Shown in pieces: positions 50,601-63,662 of a stretch of DNA of 64,000 nt (position 1 is its first letter; the number at the start of each line of letters is the position of its first letter). Location: NCBI RefSeq assembly GCF_000165425.1, contig NW_001799499.1:1-64000 (forward strand), in the 5' to 3' direction. The DNA comes from Paramecium tetraurelia. Lineage: Eukaryota; Ciliophora; Oligohymenophorea; Peniculida; Parameciidae. The notes under the pieces are model-generated. The model saw nothing but the letters and a program-made list of their open reading frames with translations, did no database searches and was not told where the DNA came from. A program made the position numbers and the translations under genes.

Positions 50601-52961
50601 ATGTAAAAAACACATTAAAGATAATCGAAAAGCCCTTTAGTTAATAATAAAGTGATACGAACTAAAACATAACATACAAGCAAAGACGAATCGATTAATT
50701 TAGATAACAGCATAAAAGACCAAACTTTAGAAAAATTATTTTTGCAATTAGACCAATTAAGAAGAAGGCACGAATAAGAAAAAAAAGAAATGAATGATAC
50801 CTTCAATTACTAACTTTAGATTAAAAGCAATTAACTTTAAAAATCAGCATAAGAGTTTTAACAAAAAAATTTGCTCTTAGAATCATTACTATTTTAAGAA
50901 CAAGCCAAGACTATTCATTTAACTAAAATCATATAAGAAAAACAGAAATCAACAGCCCTTGATTAAGAGAAAGAATAATATAAAAACAAAATTTAGCAAT
51001 TGGAATCTATATTATAGGATTCTTAACGAAAAAATTAAATTATTCCAAATAAACTTATATAGAAAGACACTTCATTTAAAATACTTATTGAAATAATAAA
51101 TAAGGTATCTACTAATATACTTCGTCTCATCAAAGATAAGAATACCATCTTAAGCTGGATTGATTAGGAAATTTTAGAAATAGACATTTTAAAATAAAAA
51201 GACCTAAATAAATCTTTACTAAAACTTAATACAATTTTCGAAAAGTTTTTCGTATCATTGTAAGAAAGAGAAACATTGTCCTTATCCCCTTATAAAATTG
51301 CTACTAAAAACAATAACTAAACAATCAATACAGAAAAACCAACAGCAACAACAATTCCAACCTAAAAGTCTAAGGTAAAAATGATGAACTCTGAAACATA
51401 AACAAAAGTAATTCAAAATAAAATAAGTAACTTTTAATAAACAGACAAAATTGATTTTAAATCCAAATTAACTTAAACTGATTTTTTAAATGTTTAAAAT
51501 GAAGGAAAAATTGAATAAGCCTTTGAAAAATAAAAATTACAAGTAGAACCTTAAAAATAAAAAATTAAAGAATAAAAATCGAAAAAGAATTGTAGAATTC
51601 AATAATTAGTCTAAATTTCTATCTTGTTGCAATGTCCTAATAGAACTTCTCAGATTGCAAAACCAAAACTTATATCAAGCGAAGTGCAAACAGATCAAAT
51701 CTAAGATCAATAACTTAAAATTCCTCATGAATAAAAGAAACATTATTCAAAAATTACAGAATATGATGAAGAGGAAAATGAATTAAGTAAAGACGAAAGT
51801 AAAAAAAATTCGTAAAAAGAAGACAATAATGGAGCTGATTCTAGTTTTGATTGTAACAAACCTGATTATGACTCGGATTAAGAAAATGATAAGTAATAAT
51901 TAGAAAAATTAAAGATAGAATGTTAATAATAGAAAATAAATATTATTAGTTTATAATTAACTTTGAATCAGCTGCTTTAATAATAAAATTTGTTTTAGTT
52001 TGATAACTTAATTACTAGTGAGCATTATTCTTTACAGGACTTAATTACGAATAAATGGAGCATAAAACTAAAAGATCATAATGCAACATTAAAATATTCA
52101 ATTGGTATTTTAAGTTAAAGCTCAACATTTTTAACAAACATGATAAAATCAATTTATGGTGTAGATTAATAGATATAGTTTGATTTAAATTAAATAGCAA
52201 TTTAATATTATGATAGTGGATTTTAGGAGAATTATAGACTAGAGATTATTATTAAGCAACTTGAATTTCCATCTCAATTCTTAATAAATTCTGCTAAAAT
52301 ATAGGAAAGACAGGAATTCTAACATTTTTGGATAGATTTTATGATTTAGCAGTGCAATTTATTTATCTATTTGGTTTAGGACTTTAATGAAGATGATTAA
52401 AGAATAATAAAATATCTTTAGGATAAGAACAAAAAAGTAGCTATTATTTCTTATGACCTAAATGATTACACACTTGACAATTTTGATGTGTTCAACAATT
52501 ATAAATATAACATAGATTTATAAATAATCAAGATTTAAAACAATTAAAATATCTTATAATCTTTATGGAGAGACATTTTATAATCTGATTGGGAATGGGA
52601 GGAAGTCTATGAATCTATTTTAGTTTAATTACAATAGTTCATTAGCTAAATAGTGGAGAATGACGATTGCATTCATTTATAGATCAAAGAAGATGGAATT
52701 TTTGAAATATCATTAATGATTGATGAAATTGCCTACGATTATTTATTGAAAATTCCCTATGTGAAGAATAAGGAAACTTTGGATAAGGAAGTTTAAGTTC
52801 TTCTTGAATTACCTGAGAAGAAAAGGATTTAAGAAGTAAAATGCATTGGAAATTAGATTTTAATAGTAATTGATAGATTTATATTGCTTGAGCAATGTGA
52901 TCAACTCATATAACTAAATTCAATCAATAATAATTTAATTTTACTAACAATAATTTAATGA
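50601..52961 (+). CDS. Unknown 786-aa intronless Gln-rich coiled-coil protein
   Basis: A single uninterrupted frame of 787 codons. Residues 40-250 are coiled coil (KDQTLEKLFLQLDQLRRRHE), the middle is low-complexity Lys/Gln/Thr with an acidic patch (YDEEENELSKDESKKN), and the C-terminal 300 residues look folded (DLITNKWSIKLKDHNATLKY, YESILVQLQQFISQIVENDD). A very high share of Gln is encoded by TAA/TAG. No domain is recognised. A short open stretch at 50357-50500 upstream (MIYKQKDHIDKLRRQKTYLN) may be an unconnected 5' exon, but I could not find a junction. Confidence 0.7.
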
Positions 52962-53013
52962 TTTTATTTAAATATATTCTGAAAATACTAACTAAATATT
53001 AAATCAGGAATGC

Positions 53014-53787
53014 TCACATGTTACATTCTTTTAATTTTTGACTGTAATGATTTTGAGCATTATTATAAATTAATTGGTATTAGTTTTTTTCTTCTTTGGT
53101 TCTTTATTCGTCATGTATGATTTGCTTAATTATTTCACTGGCTGTTTGATTGTCTCCTTACCTTGCCTTTTCTTATCCTAATTTTAATAAGTTGATAATA
53201 TTCTAGAGAATATTAAATTTATGAAAATTGTACATTTTATCCAGGGAAAATAGCTTCCATATTTGTGAGTATCATAATTAAAATTTATTAAGTAAGTTCT
53301 GCTTGCAAAGTAACTTAACTTTATTGTTTAATTTACTGTTGCATTTACCTTTATAACCTATACATTCAATTACATGTATTGATTTTGTAAATAAGGGTTT
53401 ATTTAATTAAGTTCCTATTCGCCATGAGCAAAAGTGCAAGTAGAACCATTTTTGCATTAGCCTATTTGAGGATTAAAATGTTTGCATAATTATGCTTTAA
53501 ATCATAAGTAGATTAAATACTCTTATAATTAGCAATCATAGGATTAATATGTTGAACCCTGTTTTGAGTATCTCCTTGATGGTTTTATTGGATATTAGTT
53601 TGAGTGTAATTTGTCACAACTTGATTATTGGTTCTAAGTTCCTATCTTCCATGTGCAAATTAACACCTAGCTCCCAGTGCACAAGAACCAATAGTAACTA
53701 AGTTATTGATAAAATTGTACCAAAATGGCGACACAATTGGGTCTTATATTTGGAATTAGGTTATTAAACTTAGAGATTTTAATACAT
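53014..53787 (-). CDS. Tandem CCCH zinc-finger protein (TTP/ZFP36-like)
   Basis: Five exons, 221 aa; introns at 53203-53233, 53336-53363, 53495-53520 and 53698-53720 (31, 28, 26, 23 nt). Two CCCH fingers are visible, each preceded by a YKTQLC lead-in: CRHFVTIGSCALGARCQFAH (C-x8-C-x5-C-x3-H) and CKHFNPQIGQCKNGSTCTFA followed by H (C-x9-C-x5-C-x3-H). The YKTQLC lead-in is the TTP-family signature for binding AU-rich RNA. Here the fingers are about 45 residues apart instead of 18. The C-terminus is helical (SEIIKQIIHDEQRTKEEKNQ). Predicted role: mRNA turnover or translation control. The extra base in the second finger is noted. Confidence 0.82.
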
Positions 53788-54087
53788 ATTTTATAAATAT
53801 TTCTAAAATAATTTGAATTCTTATTTATTATAGGGGAATTCCAAAACAATATATAAGTAAGTCTATTTGCTGATTCCTTAAAATTATATGATTACTGGAG
53901 TAAATCAGTATAATTGGGTCAAATAGTAGGAAGATAGAAGAATAAAAGATTCGAGAATAATGAATTGAGAATTAAAAAATAAAAGTTTAATATATGTTCA
54001 TAAATGAATATTGAGATTTAAGTATAATGGGTATTAAATTTGAAAAGGAATTTAAAAAAAAATCAAAGATATATTTTTATATATTAA
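53788..54087. promoter_or_regulatory. Divergent promoter region, CCCH gene and RPL3
   Basis: A 300-bp AT-rich spacer between the ATGs of the minus-strand CCCH zinc-finger gene and RPL3. I see no conserved box that I can name. It should contain the promoter of the highly expressed RPL3 gene. Confidence 0.4.
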
Positions 54088-55321
54088 ATGTCTCACAGAA
54101 AGTTTGAAGCACCCAGACATGGAAATCTTGGATTTACACCAAGAAAGAGAACAAAGCATCACAGAGGAAGAATCCGAGCTTTCCCAAAAGACAATAAATC
54201 ATCTCCAGTTCATTTGACAGCCTTTGCAGGATTCAAGGCTGGTATGACACACATCTTGAGAACTGTTGAAAGACCAGGATCAAAATTGAATGGCAAAGAA
54301 GTAGTTGAAGCTGTCACAATCGTTGAAACCCCACCTTTGGCTGTTGTTGGTATTGTAGGATATATCGAAACACCAAGAGGATTGAGAGCATTGACAACTG
54401 TTTGGAGTACTAAAATTGCCAAGGATACCTTGAGAAGATTCTATAAGAATTGGATTAACTCAAAGAAGAAGGCTTTCACTAATTACAATAAAGCCAATGC
54501 TGAGCCAAAGAATTTGGAAACACAATTAAAAAGAATCGTAAAGTAATAAAAATAAAATAATATTTTAGATATTGCTAAGTTGTCAGAGTCATTGTTCACA
54601 CTCAAATGAGCAAATTGAACTTGAGATAAAAGAAGAATCACGTTTTTGAAGTTCAAGTCAATGGAGGCACAACAGAATAAAAAGTTAACTATGCCAAGGG
54701 ATTATTAGAAAAGGAAGTCAAAGTAGATTAAGTCTTCAAATAAAACGAATAAATTGACGTTCTCGGTGTCACCAAGGGTAAGGGAGTTGCTGGTGTCATC
54801 AAGAGATTTGGTGTTAAGCATTTACAAAAGAAGACACATAGAGGTTGGAGAAGAGTTGGTTGTATCGGAGGATGGCATCCAGCCAATGTCAGATACAGTG
54901 TTGCCAGAACTGGTCAATTGGGTTACCATCACAGAACTGAAATGAACAAAAAGATCTACAGAATTGGTGCTGCTGGAGATAAGAACACTGCATCTACCGA
55001 AGCCGATTTGACTTCAAAGGCAATCACTCCATTGGGTGGTTTCCCACACTATGGTGAAATCAGAAACGATTTCCTCATGCTCAAGGGAGGTATTGTTGGA
55101 CCCAAGAAGAGAGTCGTCTTGTTGAGAAAGTCTCTTGTTCCATAAACTAGCAGAAAGGCTTTGGAAGAAATCACTCTCAAATTTGTTGATACATCATCCA
55201 AAATTGGACATGGTATTATCTCAATTCTATTTTATTAGGACGTTTCTAAACTCAAGAAGAGAAGGCCAAGTTCTATTTCACTAGAACCCAAAGAAAATTA
55301 AAGCAATAGTAACAATAATGA
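54088..55321 (+). CDS. RPL3: 60S ribosomal protein L3 (uL3)
   Basis: Three exons, 393 aa, the usual length; introns at 54543-54568 and 55213-55238 (26 nt each). The start [20 protein letters not shown] and later blocks such as [79 protein letters not shown] and GHGRFQT are textbook L3. The protein sits at the peptidyl-transferase region of the large subunit. The codon use differs from neighbours: more CAA, GGA, GTC and few TAA/TAG Gln codons, as expected for a highly expressed ciliate gene. It ends in a QQQQ tail. Confidence 0.97.
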
Positions 55322-55394
55322 TGTATAATTATAAAAAGAAACAAATTTTATAATCTTTTATATTATCTTAAATGTTTACTATACTTTTAATATA

Positions 55395-55928
55395 TCAGAA
55401 TCTCAACTTAGAAAATAGGAATCTTGATTAAGCTTTTTTATCTGCCAAACTTCCAGCTGGTAAGGTTCTGTACTTTTCAGCCAAATACTTTCTCAAATTC
55501 TTTCTCAATTCCTTTCTTTTTTCAACATTCTTCAATTCAGATTCTTTGACTCTCTCAATTCTATCTCTGACTTCCTTCAATGTTGATTCTTCTAATCTAT
55601 ATCTATAATTAAGTTATTATTATTAATAACCTTGTTGGCATTATATGATTTAAATTTAATTGTTTAATGAACACTTTTAATGTGGTTCGCTTTCTAATTT
55701 ATTTTTATCCCATTCTCTTTGTTACTTTTCTTGGATATCTTTGTATTCCTACAACCAAACCATTTGGGAATTTGCAGTCCTAACCTATAGTTTTTTATAT
55801 ATACTTTTGTAGTTTCCTCATTAGCCTTAATTAAAATTGCTTTTTTTCCAGCTTATCTACCTGCAAGCATAACAATCAAACGTCCTGGCTTTAAACTTAA
55901 ATAAGAGTAATTCTTACAATTTTCCCAT
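55395..55928 (-). CDS. RPL27: 60S ribosomal protein L27 (eL27)
   Basis: Four exons, 152 aa; introns at 55603-55630, 55780-55804 and 55896-55917 (28, 25, 22 nt). The start MGKF is separated by the first intron from LKPGRLIVMLAGRQAGKKAI. FPNGLVVGIQRYPRKVTKRM, NLNHIMPTRYRLEEST and the terminal RFLFSKLRF identify eL27. The first exon is only 11 coding bases, so the correct start depends on this micro-exon. A continuous ATG upstream gives a wrong, longer N-terminus. Convergent with RPL3, 73 bp between stops. Confidence 0.94.
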
Positions 55929-56203
55929 TTCAAAACTCTAAATAAATCTTTTTAATTATTTAATGCAAATTCTGTAAATATCATAAATACAAAAGACTCC
56001 ATTTATAAATTTATACATACACAAATCAACTCAAATCAACAACATCAATAAACTAACAATCAACAAGGTCACGCTATCAAATATATACTTAAATTGGACA
56101 TCAATCAATCCTCCTGCATTTTCATAACTGTGGATTTGAGTGAATTAAACTTGAAGATAAAAATTAAATAGGAACATTAATTTGAACAGATTATTTGAAT
56201 TCT

Positions 56204-58734
56204 TCACTACATTCCTATCAATTTAATATTAATACCTTATCTTTCATTCAGCTCTCCGTATTTACATAATTTTGGACCAATATATTTTATAAATATCAAA
56301 CCAATCAAATAGGGTCCCAATAAAAACAGAGTCAAAATTAAAGGATTTAACCATAAATGAAATTCCTTTACACCCACAAAGGCTCTATCCACTTTGATTG
56401 ACGATATTGTGCATCTATTTCCAAAAATGAACCAAGTAATTTGACAAATTAATGATATCATAGCAAAAAATGAGAGCAGTGAAAATTTCACCAAGTTCCT
56501 CCAATGATAGTAGATACAGATAAAAATTAATATTTCATATGAGTATATGGCTAACCCATACTTATCAGAGACTACTATACAAGAAAGCATCAAAAATATT
56601 GGATCCTTTGAAAAATAATAGTATATAGAAATGATATAGATGATTTTTGGAATATGCAAGACCACCCATTCCTTATATGGTTAATCCTCCATCTAAGCAT
56701 TCGGATAAATGTAAAAAATATCTATTAAGATTAAACCTGCTTATGCAATTATTTTATCTAAAATTGGACTCTTTTTATGATACATAAACAAACAACCATG
56801 TAAAAATATTACAGGCAAGTATAACATATAAAATGATTAATTTAAAATTTCGTAGTGTTAAAATGTCAAATAAAATTATTCGAAATTTAAAGCAAAGTAA
56901 ATTATAATGGCGCTTATACATGAGATGATAACGTCTTTTACTTTAAATAATGTTGATGAATCTTCTTAAGTGTCAATTAATCTTGATATAAAATTAAATA
57001 TGCCAATTACTGAGCTTAACACTATTAGTTGAATAATTTCATTATAGAGATACCTCTCTTCAAACTTTTTTTGTTGAATTGATAATAATAAGTTGCCTTG
57101 AAGGAATATTTTGTAAAGGAAAAAGAAAAACACTGCAGTTTAAAGCAATTTTGAGAAGCGATTATTTAATTTAATGGAATCTGGTGTTTCAATTAAATCC
57201 CATTAGTATTAATTCAAATTTTAAATGTGATTTTTTTTGACTTTTAATAATAAACCAAAATCGATATAAGCAATCAGCACAATAAGGAGGAATGTTATTA
57301 GGATTTCTAGTTCATATAATAGAAATAAAAAGATTGATAATATTGCTAAGACTATAGATGATTTTTTATTATTTTATAAGACATGCTTAAAAGCAGCAGT
57401 AATTTATTGTATTGTTATGAGATCATCGTTTTATTAGGCTTAAAATAATATCACCATAACAAGAATGAAGAATACGACAATCAAACCTTGAAGCACAAAA
57501 CTCAAATTGAGTAAAGGAATATCATATTCATTCCATATTTTACGTGAAACAGCCTAGATATCATTCATAAGAATTAAAGCATCTTTGCAAGTCTTAACTT
57601 CTGAGTATTGAGTTTGCCATTAGCTTTTTTAAAAATAACTAAACTTGCCTTATCGACTGTGTACAGTTTCAACAAAATGCCATACTTACTTTAGATTATT
57701 AAGACAATGCTCTTCACTATTAAAAAATTCATTCATAAGGTAGCCAAGATTACTGAAAGGTATTGGAACTCCTAAGAGAGTGGCTAGAGTTGGTACAATA
57801 TCAATTTAGCTGATTTTCCTAATATATTCAGTTTAGTTGATTAAAGGAGATTGATAATTATCTTATAGTTCAGGAATGTGTTTCATATAATTGGGATAAA
57901 ACTTTCCTTATTTCCTAGTTGCAAAAAATAAAGTGTTGGTTTCTTCAGTGCTATTTCCACCATGATTGCCATCATTTGCCATTCCATGATCACCAGCAAC
58001 TATTAAAACAGTATCATTTGGCATTTTCTCGTATATGAGTGCAATGATCTGGTCTAATTGACTTAATTTTTAATTTAGATCAGGATTATTTAATACTTTA
58101 TTATTTTTGTGACCTGCATGATCCAATCCCAGAAAATGGGATACTATTAAATCAAATCCTTTATCCAAATTCTCAAGTATTTTATCACAATTAAACTGAT
58201 CTACAGAATGCATATCTCCTATGTTGAATGATTTCTGAGGGAATTTGACTGTAAATTAATCAGGATAGAGTCCTATCCAAGTATCATCTCCAGAAAAGAG
58301 AGTCTTCTTATTAAATTTGTTCATTTGAAACATTATATTGTCTTCTTTAATCTTGGATGGATTTATAAAGAGATTAATACTTCTGAAGCATGGAAATTGT
58401 CCAATAATTTGGATAAAGGGGGGAAATTGCCGCTTGTCATAGCTTACAATCTTGGACCTGTAACTGTAGGGACTTCAGCAAAAGATAAAAAAAACAGGGA
58501 TTAATCTGGCTTGTTTTCAGTCATATTTTTGAAAAATGTGAAATGTTGACTCACTGCTAAATCAATACGGAATGAATCAATGATCAAAAATATTACGGGT
58601 TACGTCGGTTTCATCTTTCCTTCAGTTGTATCCAATAAGTATCTACGATCTATGAAATATCCTCTAAAAAATAAAAGTAATCCAAGCAAGTAGAAGATCA
58701 CAAGATTGATTATCAAGCACTTTGTTTATTTCAT
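56204..58734 (-). CDS. GPI ethanolamine-phosphate transferase (PIG-O/PIG-G type)
   Basis: Three exons, 822 aa; introns at 57657-57689 (33 nt) and 58352-58380 (29 nt). One N-terminal membrane helix (CLIINLVIFYLLGLLLFF) precedes the alkaline-phosphatase-like luminal domain: VIFLIIDSFRIDLAV, PTVTGPRLQAMTSGNFPP, LFSGDDTWIGLYPDQF, HFLGLDHAGHK, VAGDHGMANDGNHGGNSTEE. The metal-binding Asp/His set (GDHGM, GNHGG) is present; the family's catalytic Thr lies near TVTGPR. About ten hydrophobic helices follow to the C-terminus. The enzyme adds ethanolamine phosphate to GPI mannoses in the ER, relevant to the GPI-anchored surface antigens of ciliates. PIG-O and PIG-G cannot be separated by eye. Confidence 0.88.
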
Positions 58735-58834
58735 TTTAAATTTAATATTAAAAAAACAATAATATTTGTATAAGAATTAAGTTGGATTCAAATCAACAAC
58801 ATTTATAACATATTTATAATAATGTACTAAACTC

Positions 58835-59451
<617 letters not shown>

Positions 59452-59530
59452 TGAATAATATATATATTTTAATTTATTTTAAATCTAATTTCAAATTTAA
59501 TTATCCCTAATCACTTGGAGAACATTGTAT

Positions 59531-59970
59531 TCATTATATTGACATATCAGTCTGAATCTACATATTAGAAATATCAGCCATTTCCTGCTCCTCTAAATTT
59601 TTGAAGGATTTTAGGGAATATTCAAATTATTTGCATATTAACTCAAATTATAATTATACATAATGTATATCATTTTTAAATTATATCCACATTTTAAATT
59701 TTATATATTTTCCATAAACTTTAGACTAACATTTAACATGCATTTATAATTGGTTTTTCTCAAAGAATTTCTGATATTCTTAATAAATATAAAATAGTAT
59801 GCCGACTTTAATTCTTGATTTGATAAAAATTTATTATTCAACCCAGTATTTTTACAATTATCAGAAGAAAAATTCCAATTAAATACATATAAATCTACTA
59901 GAGATGGTAAATTATAAGAAATATTTCTTTCTGTTGTTAGTTTATTCAAAATATAATGTATTTAGATAAC
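59531..59970 (-). CDS. Possible small gene upstream of RPL6, structure unresolved
   Basis: Two minus-strand frames have coding character here. One starts at an ATG near 59949 (MNKLTTERNISYNLPSLVDL) and is open for about 150 codons. Another ends at TGA 59531 with a more typical C-terminus (FKNLEEQEMADISNMQIQTD followed by MSIQ). I found no GT...AG pair that joins them cleanly. It could be a real gene with a missed junction or a decayed one. Only about 80 bp separate its end from the RPL6 ATG. Confidence 0.25.
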
Positions 59971-60367
59971 TTCAATCTTGATGTCATATCATCTTAATAT
60001 ATACTTATGATGAATTTTTATAATAATATGTTATAAAATCATCCTATTTTGAGGTAATGGAGGTTAATTTGATTTTTAAGAGCTAATATTTCTTTTTAAA
60101 AATTTATTCCATGCATATTATATTTTTTGTATTGTAACCATCTAATAAGAATTTGAATTTATTTAATAATTATTCTTGCAAGACTTAAATAATTCGAATC
60201 ATCCTCTTTATATTTGATATGAAAATTTCCTAAACTAATAGGTATCTTTATATCTTTGTCATTCTTTGCTGTTAAAATCTTGTCTTATTCATTTAAAAAT
60301 ATCAAACTTCTATTTTTTATTGTTTACATACTCCTACCATTATTTCTTACTCAATATCCGAACCGAT
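59971..60367. other. AT-rich spacer
   Basis: About 400 bp between two minus-strand loci, with only short frames. I see no RNA gene, repeat or motif. Confidence 0.35.
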
Positions 60368-60900
60368 TCATTATTTTAATGTTTGCAAGAAATTAAAAAA
60401 TGCATCACCTGGATCAACCTAGTGGAATATTTCAAGCAAACACCCAAATTATTCTAAAATACTTGTAAAGATTAATGAAGACTCTTATCAATTGTAATTA
60501 TATAGCATAACCTCTCATTAATTTATCATTCAGTGATTCTTTTAAGATAACAATGAAAATTACTCCTTAAAAACGAATTCTTGAAGGGAATGATCCAGAT
60601 TAATGAATGAATACATAGAATTCCGAATAAAATAACATAACTATAAATTCATATACTAGGTTTGGAACCTTTCAGCTTATGGAAATAAATTGTTGAGTAG
60701 TACTTCTTCTTCTCATAATGGTACTTTTAACTAACTAATATTTCCAGGAACATACGTATTGACTATATTTTAATTTCCCCCCATTAGTAGATTTACATTT
60801 TTCTAGCTCCTTAGCCTTTTATTTGGTATTAATATTCTTTGTCTTTCAGATCAGGATCTAAGATTATTGGCTTTTGCTATTTTCTAATATGACAACCCAT
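60368..60900 (-). CDS. Unknown 159-aa protein, probably N-myristoylated
   Basis: Three exons; introns at 60419-60443 (25 nt) and 60641-60668 (28 nt), exactly 160 codons. The start MGCHIRKQQKPIIL has the Gly2/Cys3 pattern of a doubly acylated N-terminus. YEKKKYYSTIYFHKLK, GSFPSRIRFQGVIFIVILKE and the C-terminal WVDPGDAFFNFLQTLKQ read as a folded small protein. Family not recognised. It stands alone in a gene-poor stretch, which makes splicing consistency the main evidence that it is real. Confidence 0.55.
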
Positions 60901-62892
60901 AAGAGTAAGTTTTCTAATGATAATAATAAATAAGATTTATTGATTAACAATATAAATTTCCATTATGTATTGTAAATAATGCATAATTTTTAGTTCTAAT
61001 TTTTCTAAATTTCAAAAGAATCTCTCTAAGAAATTATTTGCTAATGTCCAAAATTGAATCTCAAAGTCAAAGTCAAAAATCAAACAACTTTCTTTGATAA
61101 AATTTAAATTGAAAAATATCTTCTTATTTCGATATCCAATTATATTCTTACTTAGTGGTTGACTTGATGATATAGAATATCTCTAGAATAATAATTTTTG
61201 GATCAAATCAAAAAATCAATCGCTAAAAATGTTTAAAACTATAAAACATACAAGAAATTTAATTAAAAATTATTGAGATTATATAAAATTAAAATCAGTT
61301 AATTATCTTCTAAATCTTTAAAATACATGGTGCCTTTTATCATTCTAAGGAAACCTTTATTGAAAGAAATTTAGGAATGCTAACCTAATAAAAAACTGAA
61401 TTTTTTATAAGATTTTGGGCTACTAACTAATAAATAACTTAAAAATAAGTTCAAAAAACTTTGTATATTTTGTATTTGGCAACTTTAGAATCTCAGATTC
61501 AATAATAAGAAAACGTAATAACTAAAGAAAGCTAAAAAAAGTGAATAATGTCAGTTATTCAATGTAATCTTGCATTAAATTGAATATCAAAATAAGAATA
61601 TTCCTTTCAAAAATTTAATAATAATTTTTATATAACAGATAATCAATATAATAAACTACTGTTTAAATTTAAATAATCCAGATTTATATAATAAACAATG
61701 TAGAAATTGTAGAACTTAAAGAAAGTCTTAATTCGTCTAATTAAAAAAAAAACAATAAACCAGACCTTAGTGTCTTATCCTATTGAATTGATAATGATGT
61801 TTTGATTTTCAATTATAAATATTAATGTACATATATGGACATTATACAATCTTTATATAAAAAAATGAAAAATAATTAGTTTCATGATTCAAATTTTCCT
61901 AATCAAACCTAGAATCATTTATTATCCCTAATAAATAAATATTGATGACAATATAAAATATATTTCAATTAATTCACTCTATTCCTTTGTGATCGTTTAA
62001 TATATGCAGTGGAAATAAAATTAAGTTGAGTCAGGTAAATAATAAAGTCAAATTATTCCTATAATCCCAGAAATGGGCTATATCTGATCAACCTCAATCA
62101 TACAATTCTCATCTATTAGTACTAGAGAACAAAAAATAATATTTTTTTAAATATCTATATAACCATCATCAAATTCTGTTAAGGTAATAAAAATTATTCC
62201 ATAATAATAGGTTATGCTCATATTAAAATGAGCTTACTATATTTCAAACTGGTTGAATATAGCTTACAAAAATGTATTATTTCGTTCAACAAATATACAA
62301 AAAGAATCCACCAATAGAAACTTTGATATATATACTTAATACTGAAATTTGATATCCTGCCTTAGAAAAGATTAAATAAATTTAAAACAACACAAATTCT
62401 AAAAACTAAAATGAAAGCTTAGAATTTTTTATCACAAAATTATTAGTTTAATAAAATTTCATGCCTCCACTTTTGATTTGGGCTCTAAAGGCTCTCCATT
62501 AATTTTAAAGGTTATATTATTTTGTATTAAATTGATAATTTAAATCATGCAATTTTTTAATAATATGTAATTTAAATTACAATCATTTATTGCTTAAGAT
62601 TCTCATTCAGCATAAAATGGTGTGTGTTCTAAGTAAGTGCGGATTAAATTGATTGTATTATCAAATTGATAATGAATGAATTAAATAAAAAGGAACTGCT
62701 TTGATTAATTAATTTATATTAGAGTTTAATAAAAATTATTTAATTTAAGTTAAATAGTTTATATTAAGCTGTTAAAAAACAAAGGATTTAATCCGCTTTT
62801 GTTAGAAGTTGGTTGGATTGAGAAAGCATAGTTTTTAAGCAAAAAATAAATATATAATAAAATAATTATAAGTATAGAAAGTAGATGTATGT
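60901..62892. other. About 2 kb gene-poor AT-rich tract
   Basis: No complete gene is supported, which is unusual for this compact genome. Coding-like scraps occur on the minus strand: MYFKDLEDNQLILILYNLNN near 61290-61330, SKNYYSRDILYHQVNHQVRI near 61150-61200, and an ending TFKINGEPLEPKSKVEA before TGA near 62470-62520. They do not assemble into one frame with acceptable introns. I interpret the tract as decayed genes plus spacer. No tRNA, no telomeric repeat and no obvious tandem repeat were seen. Confidence 0.35.
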
Positions 62893-63299
62893 TCAAATTT
62901 GGTAGTAATTATTAGGGAGTTAGGGTAGTTCTATAGTGTCTTTGATTGACTCGAAATTGTTGGGATTGTTGGATTAATGATCAATCTTCTTTTCATTTAA
63001 TAGATATGATAACATGCTCCCTGGTGGTTAAACTTCTTCTCCGTTATTAGTTTCTAATGGTTAATGCTTTTTGAGCAAGAATGAGTTTGTATTTTGAGGG
63101 GAACCTAGGTACTCCTCATTAATGAAAATTATGTAAATTTTTTTTTTGATTTTTTTCTTTATACCTAAGACTTTCTTTGCCTTCATTTCAGCTATCCAGC
63201 GTTTGTAGATTTCGAAATACGTTGGTATTTAAGTTGATTTCTCTCTATTTTATTTGTTATTGCAAAAATGAGATGTCGGTGTTTTAAATTCGAGAACAT
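62893..63299 (-). CDS. Unknown protein, 5' end uncertain
   Basis: The C-terminal 90 codons are convincing: KAKKVLGIKKKIKKKIYIIF, INEEYLGSPQNTNSFLLKKH, PPGSMLSYLLNEKKIDHQSN, ending LPQLPNNYYQI. For the start, one model uses ATG 63299 with a 29-nt intron at about 63187-63215 (126 codons). Another frame stays open upstream without that intron and reads PTYFEIYKRWIAEMKAKKVL, which also looks protein-like. The lysine run IKKKIKKK could be a nuclear signal. No domain. Confidence 0.45.
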
Positions 63300-63662
63300 A
63301 GAAGGGGGTGGGTTGATTATAATGATATATAAATTGAGTATATATGTAATAATAGGAAATTATAAAATGCTAGATTTCTGATTTCAATTTAAAAGTAAAA
63401 GAGCAATTAATAGCAGGTTAAAAAAGAAAGCAGAGAGGATATGAGACTAGCATAGATGAAATACAGAAAGTGTTTGTATTGTTTATTATTATATATGAAA
63501 AATTAATGAATTGTATTTGTAAGTCCTTGATTATTCTGATCATTCCAAAGATTGCGAATATGATTTTAGAATGTAATGATGGAATTTAGAAATTAATTAA
63601 TAATTAAGGTCATGGATTTTATCATCGAATTTGTATTAAAAGTATTAAAATTGTGATTAAAA

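Noticed and set aside
54210..54422. 70-codon minus-strand frame
   Set aside because: Antisense shadow of the RPL3 coding region.
54754..55145. Two apparently separate short plus-strand proteins
   Set aside because: One is an off-frame shadow; the other is the middle of RPL3 cut by standard-code stops.
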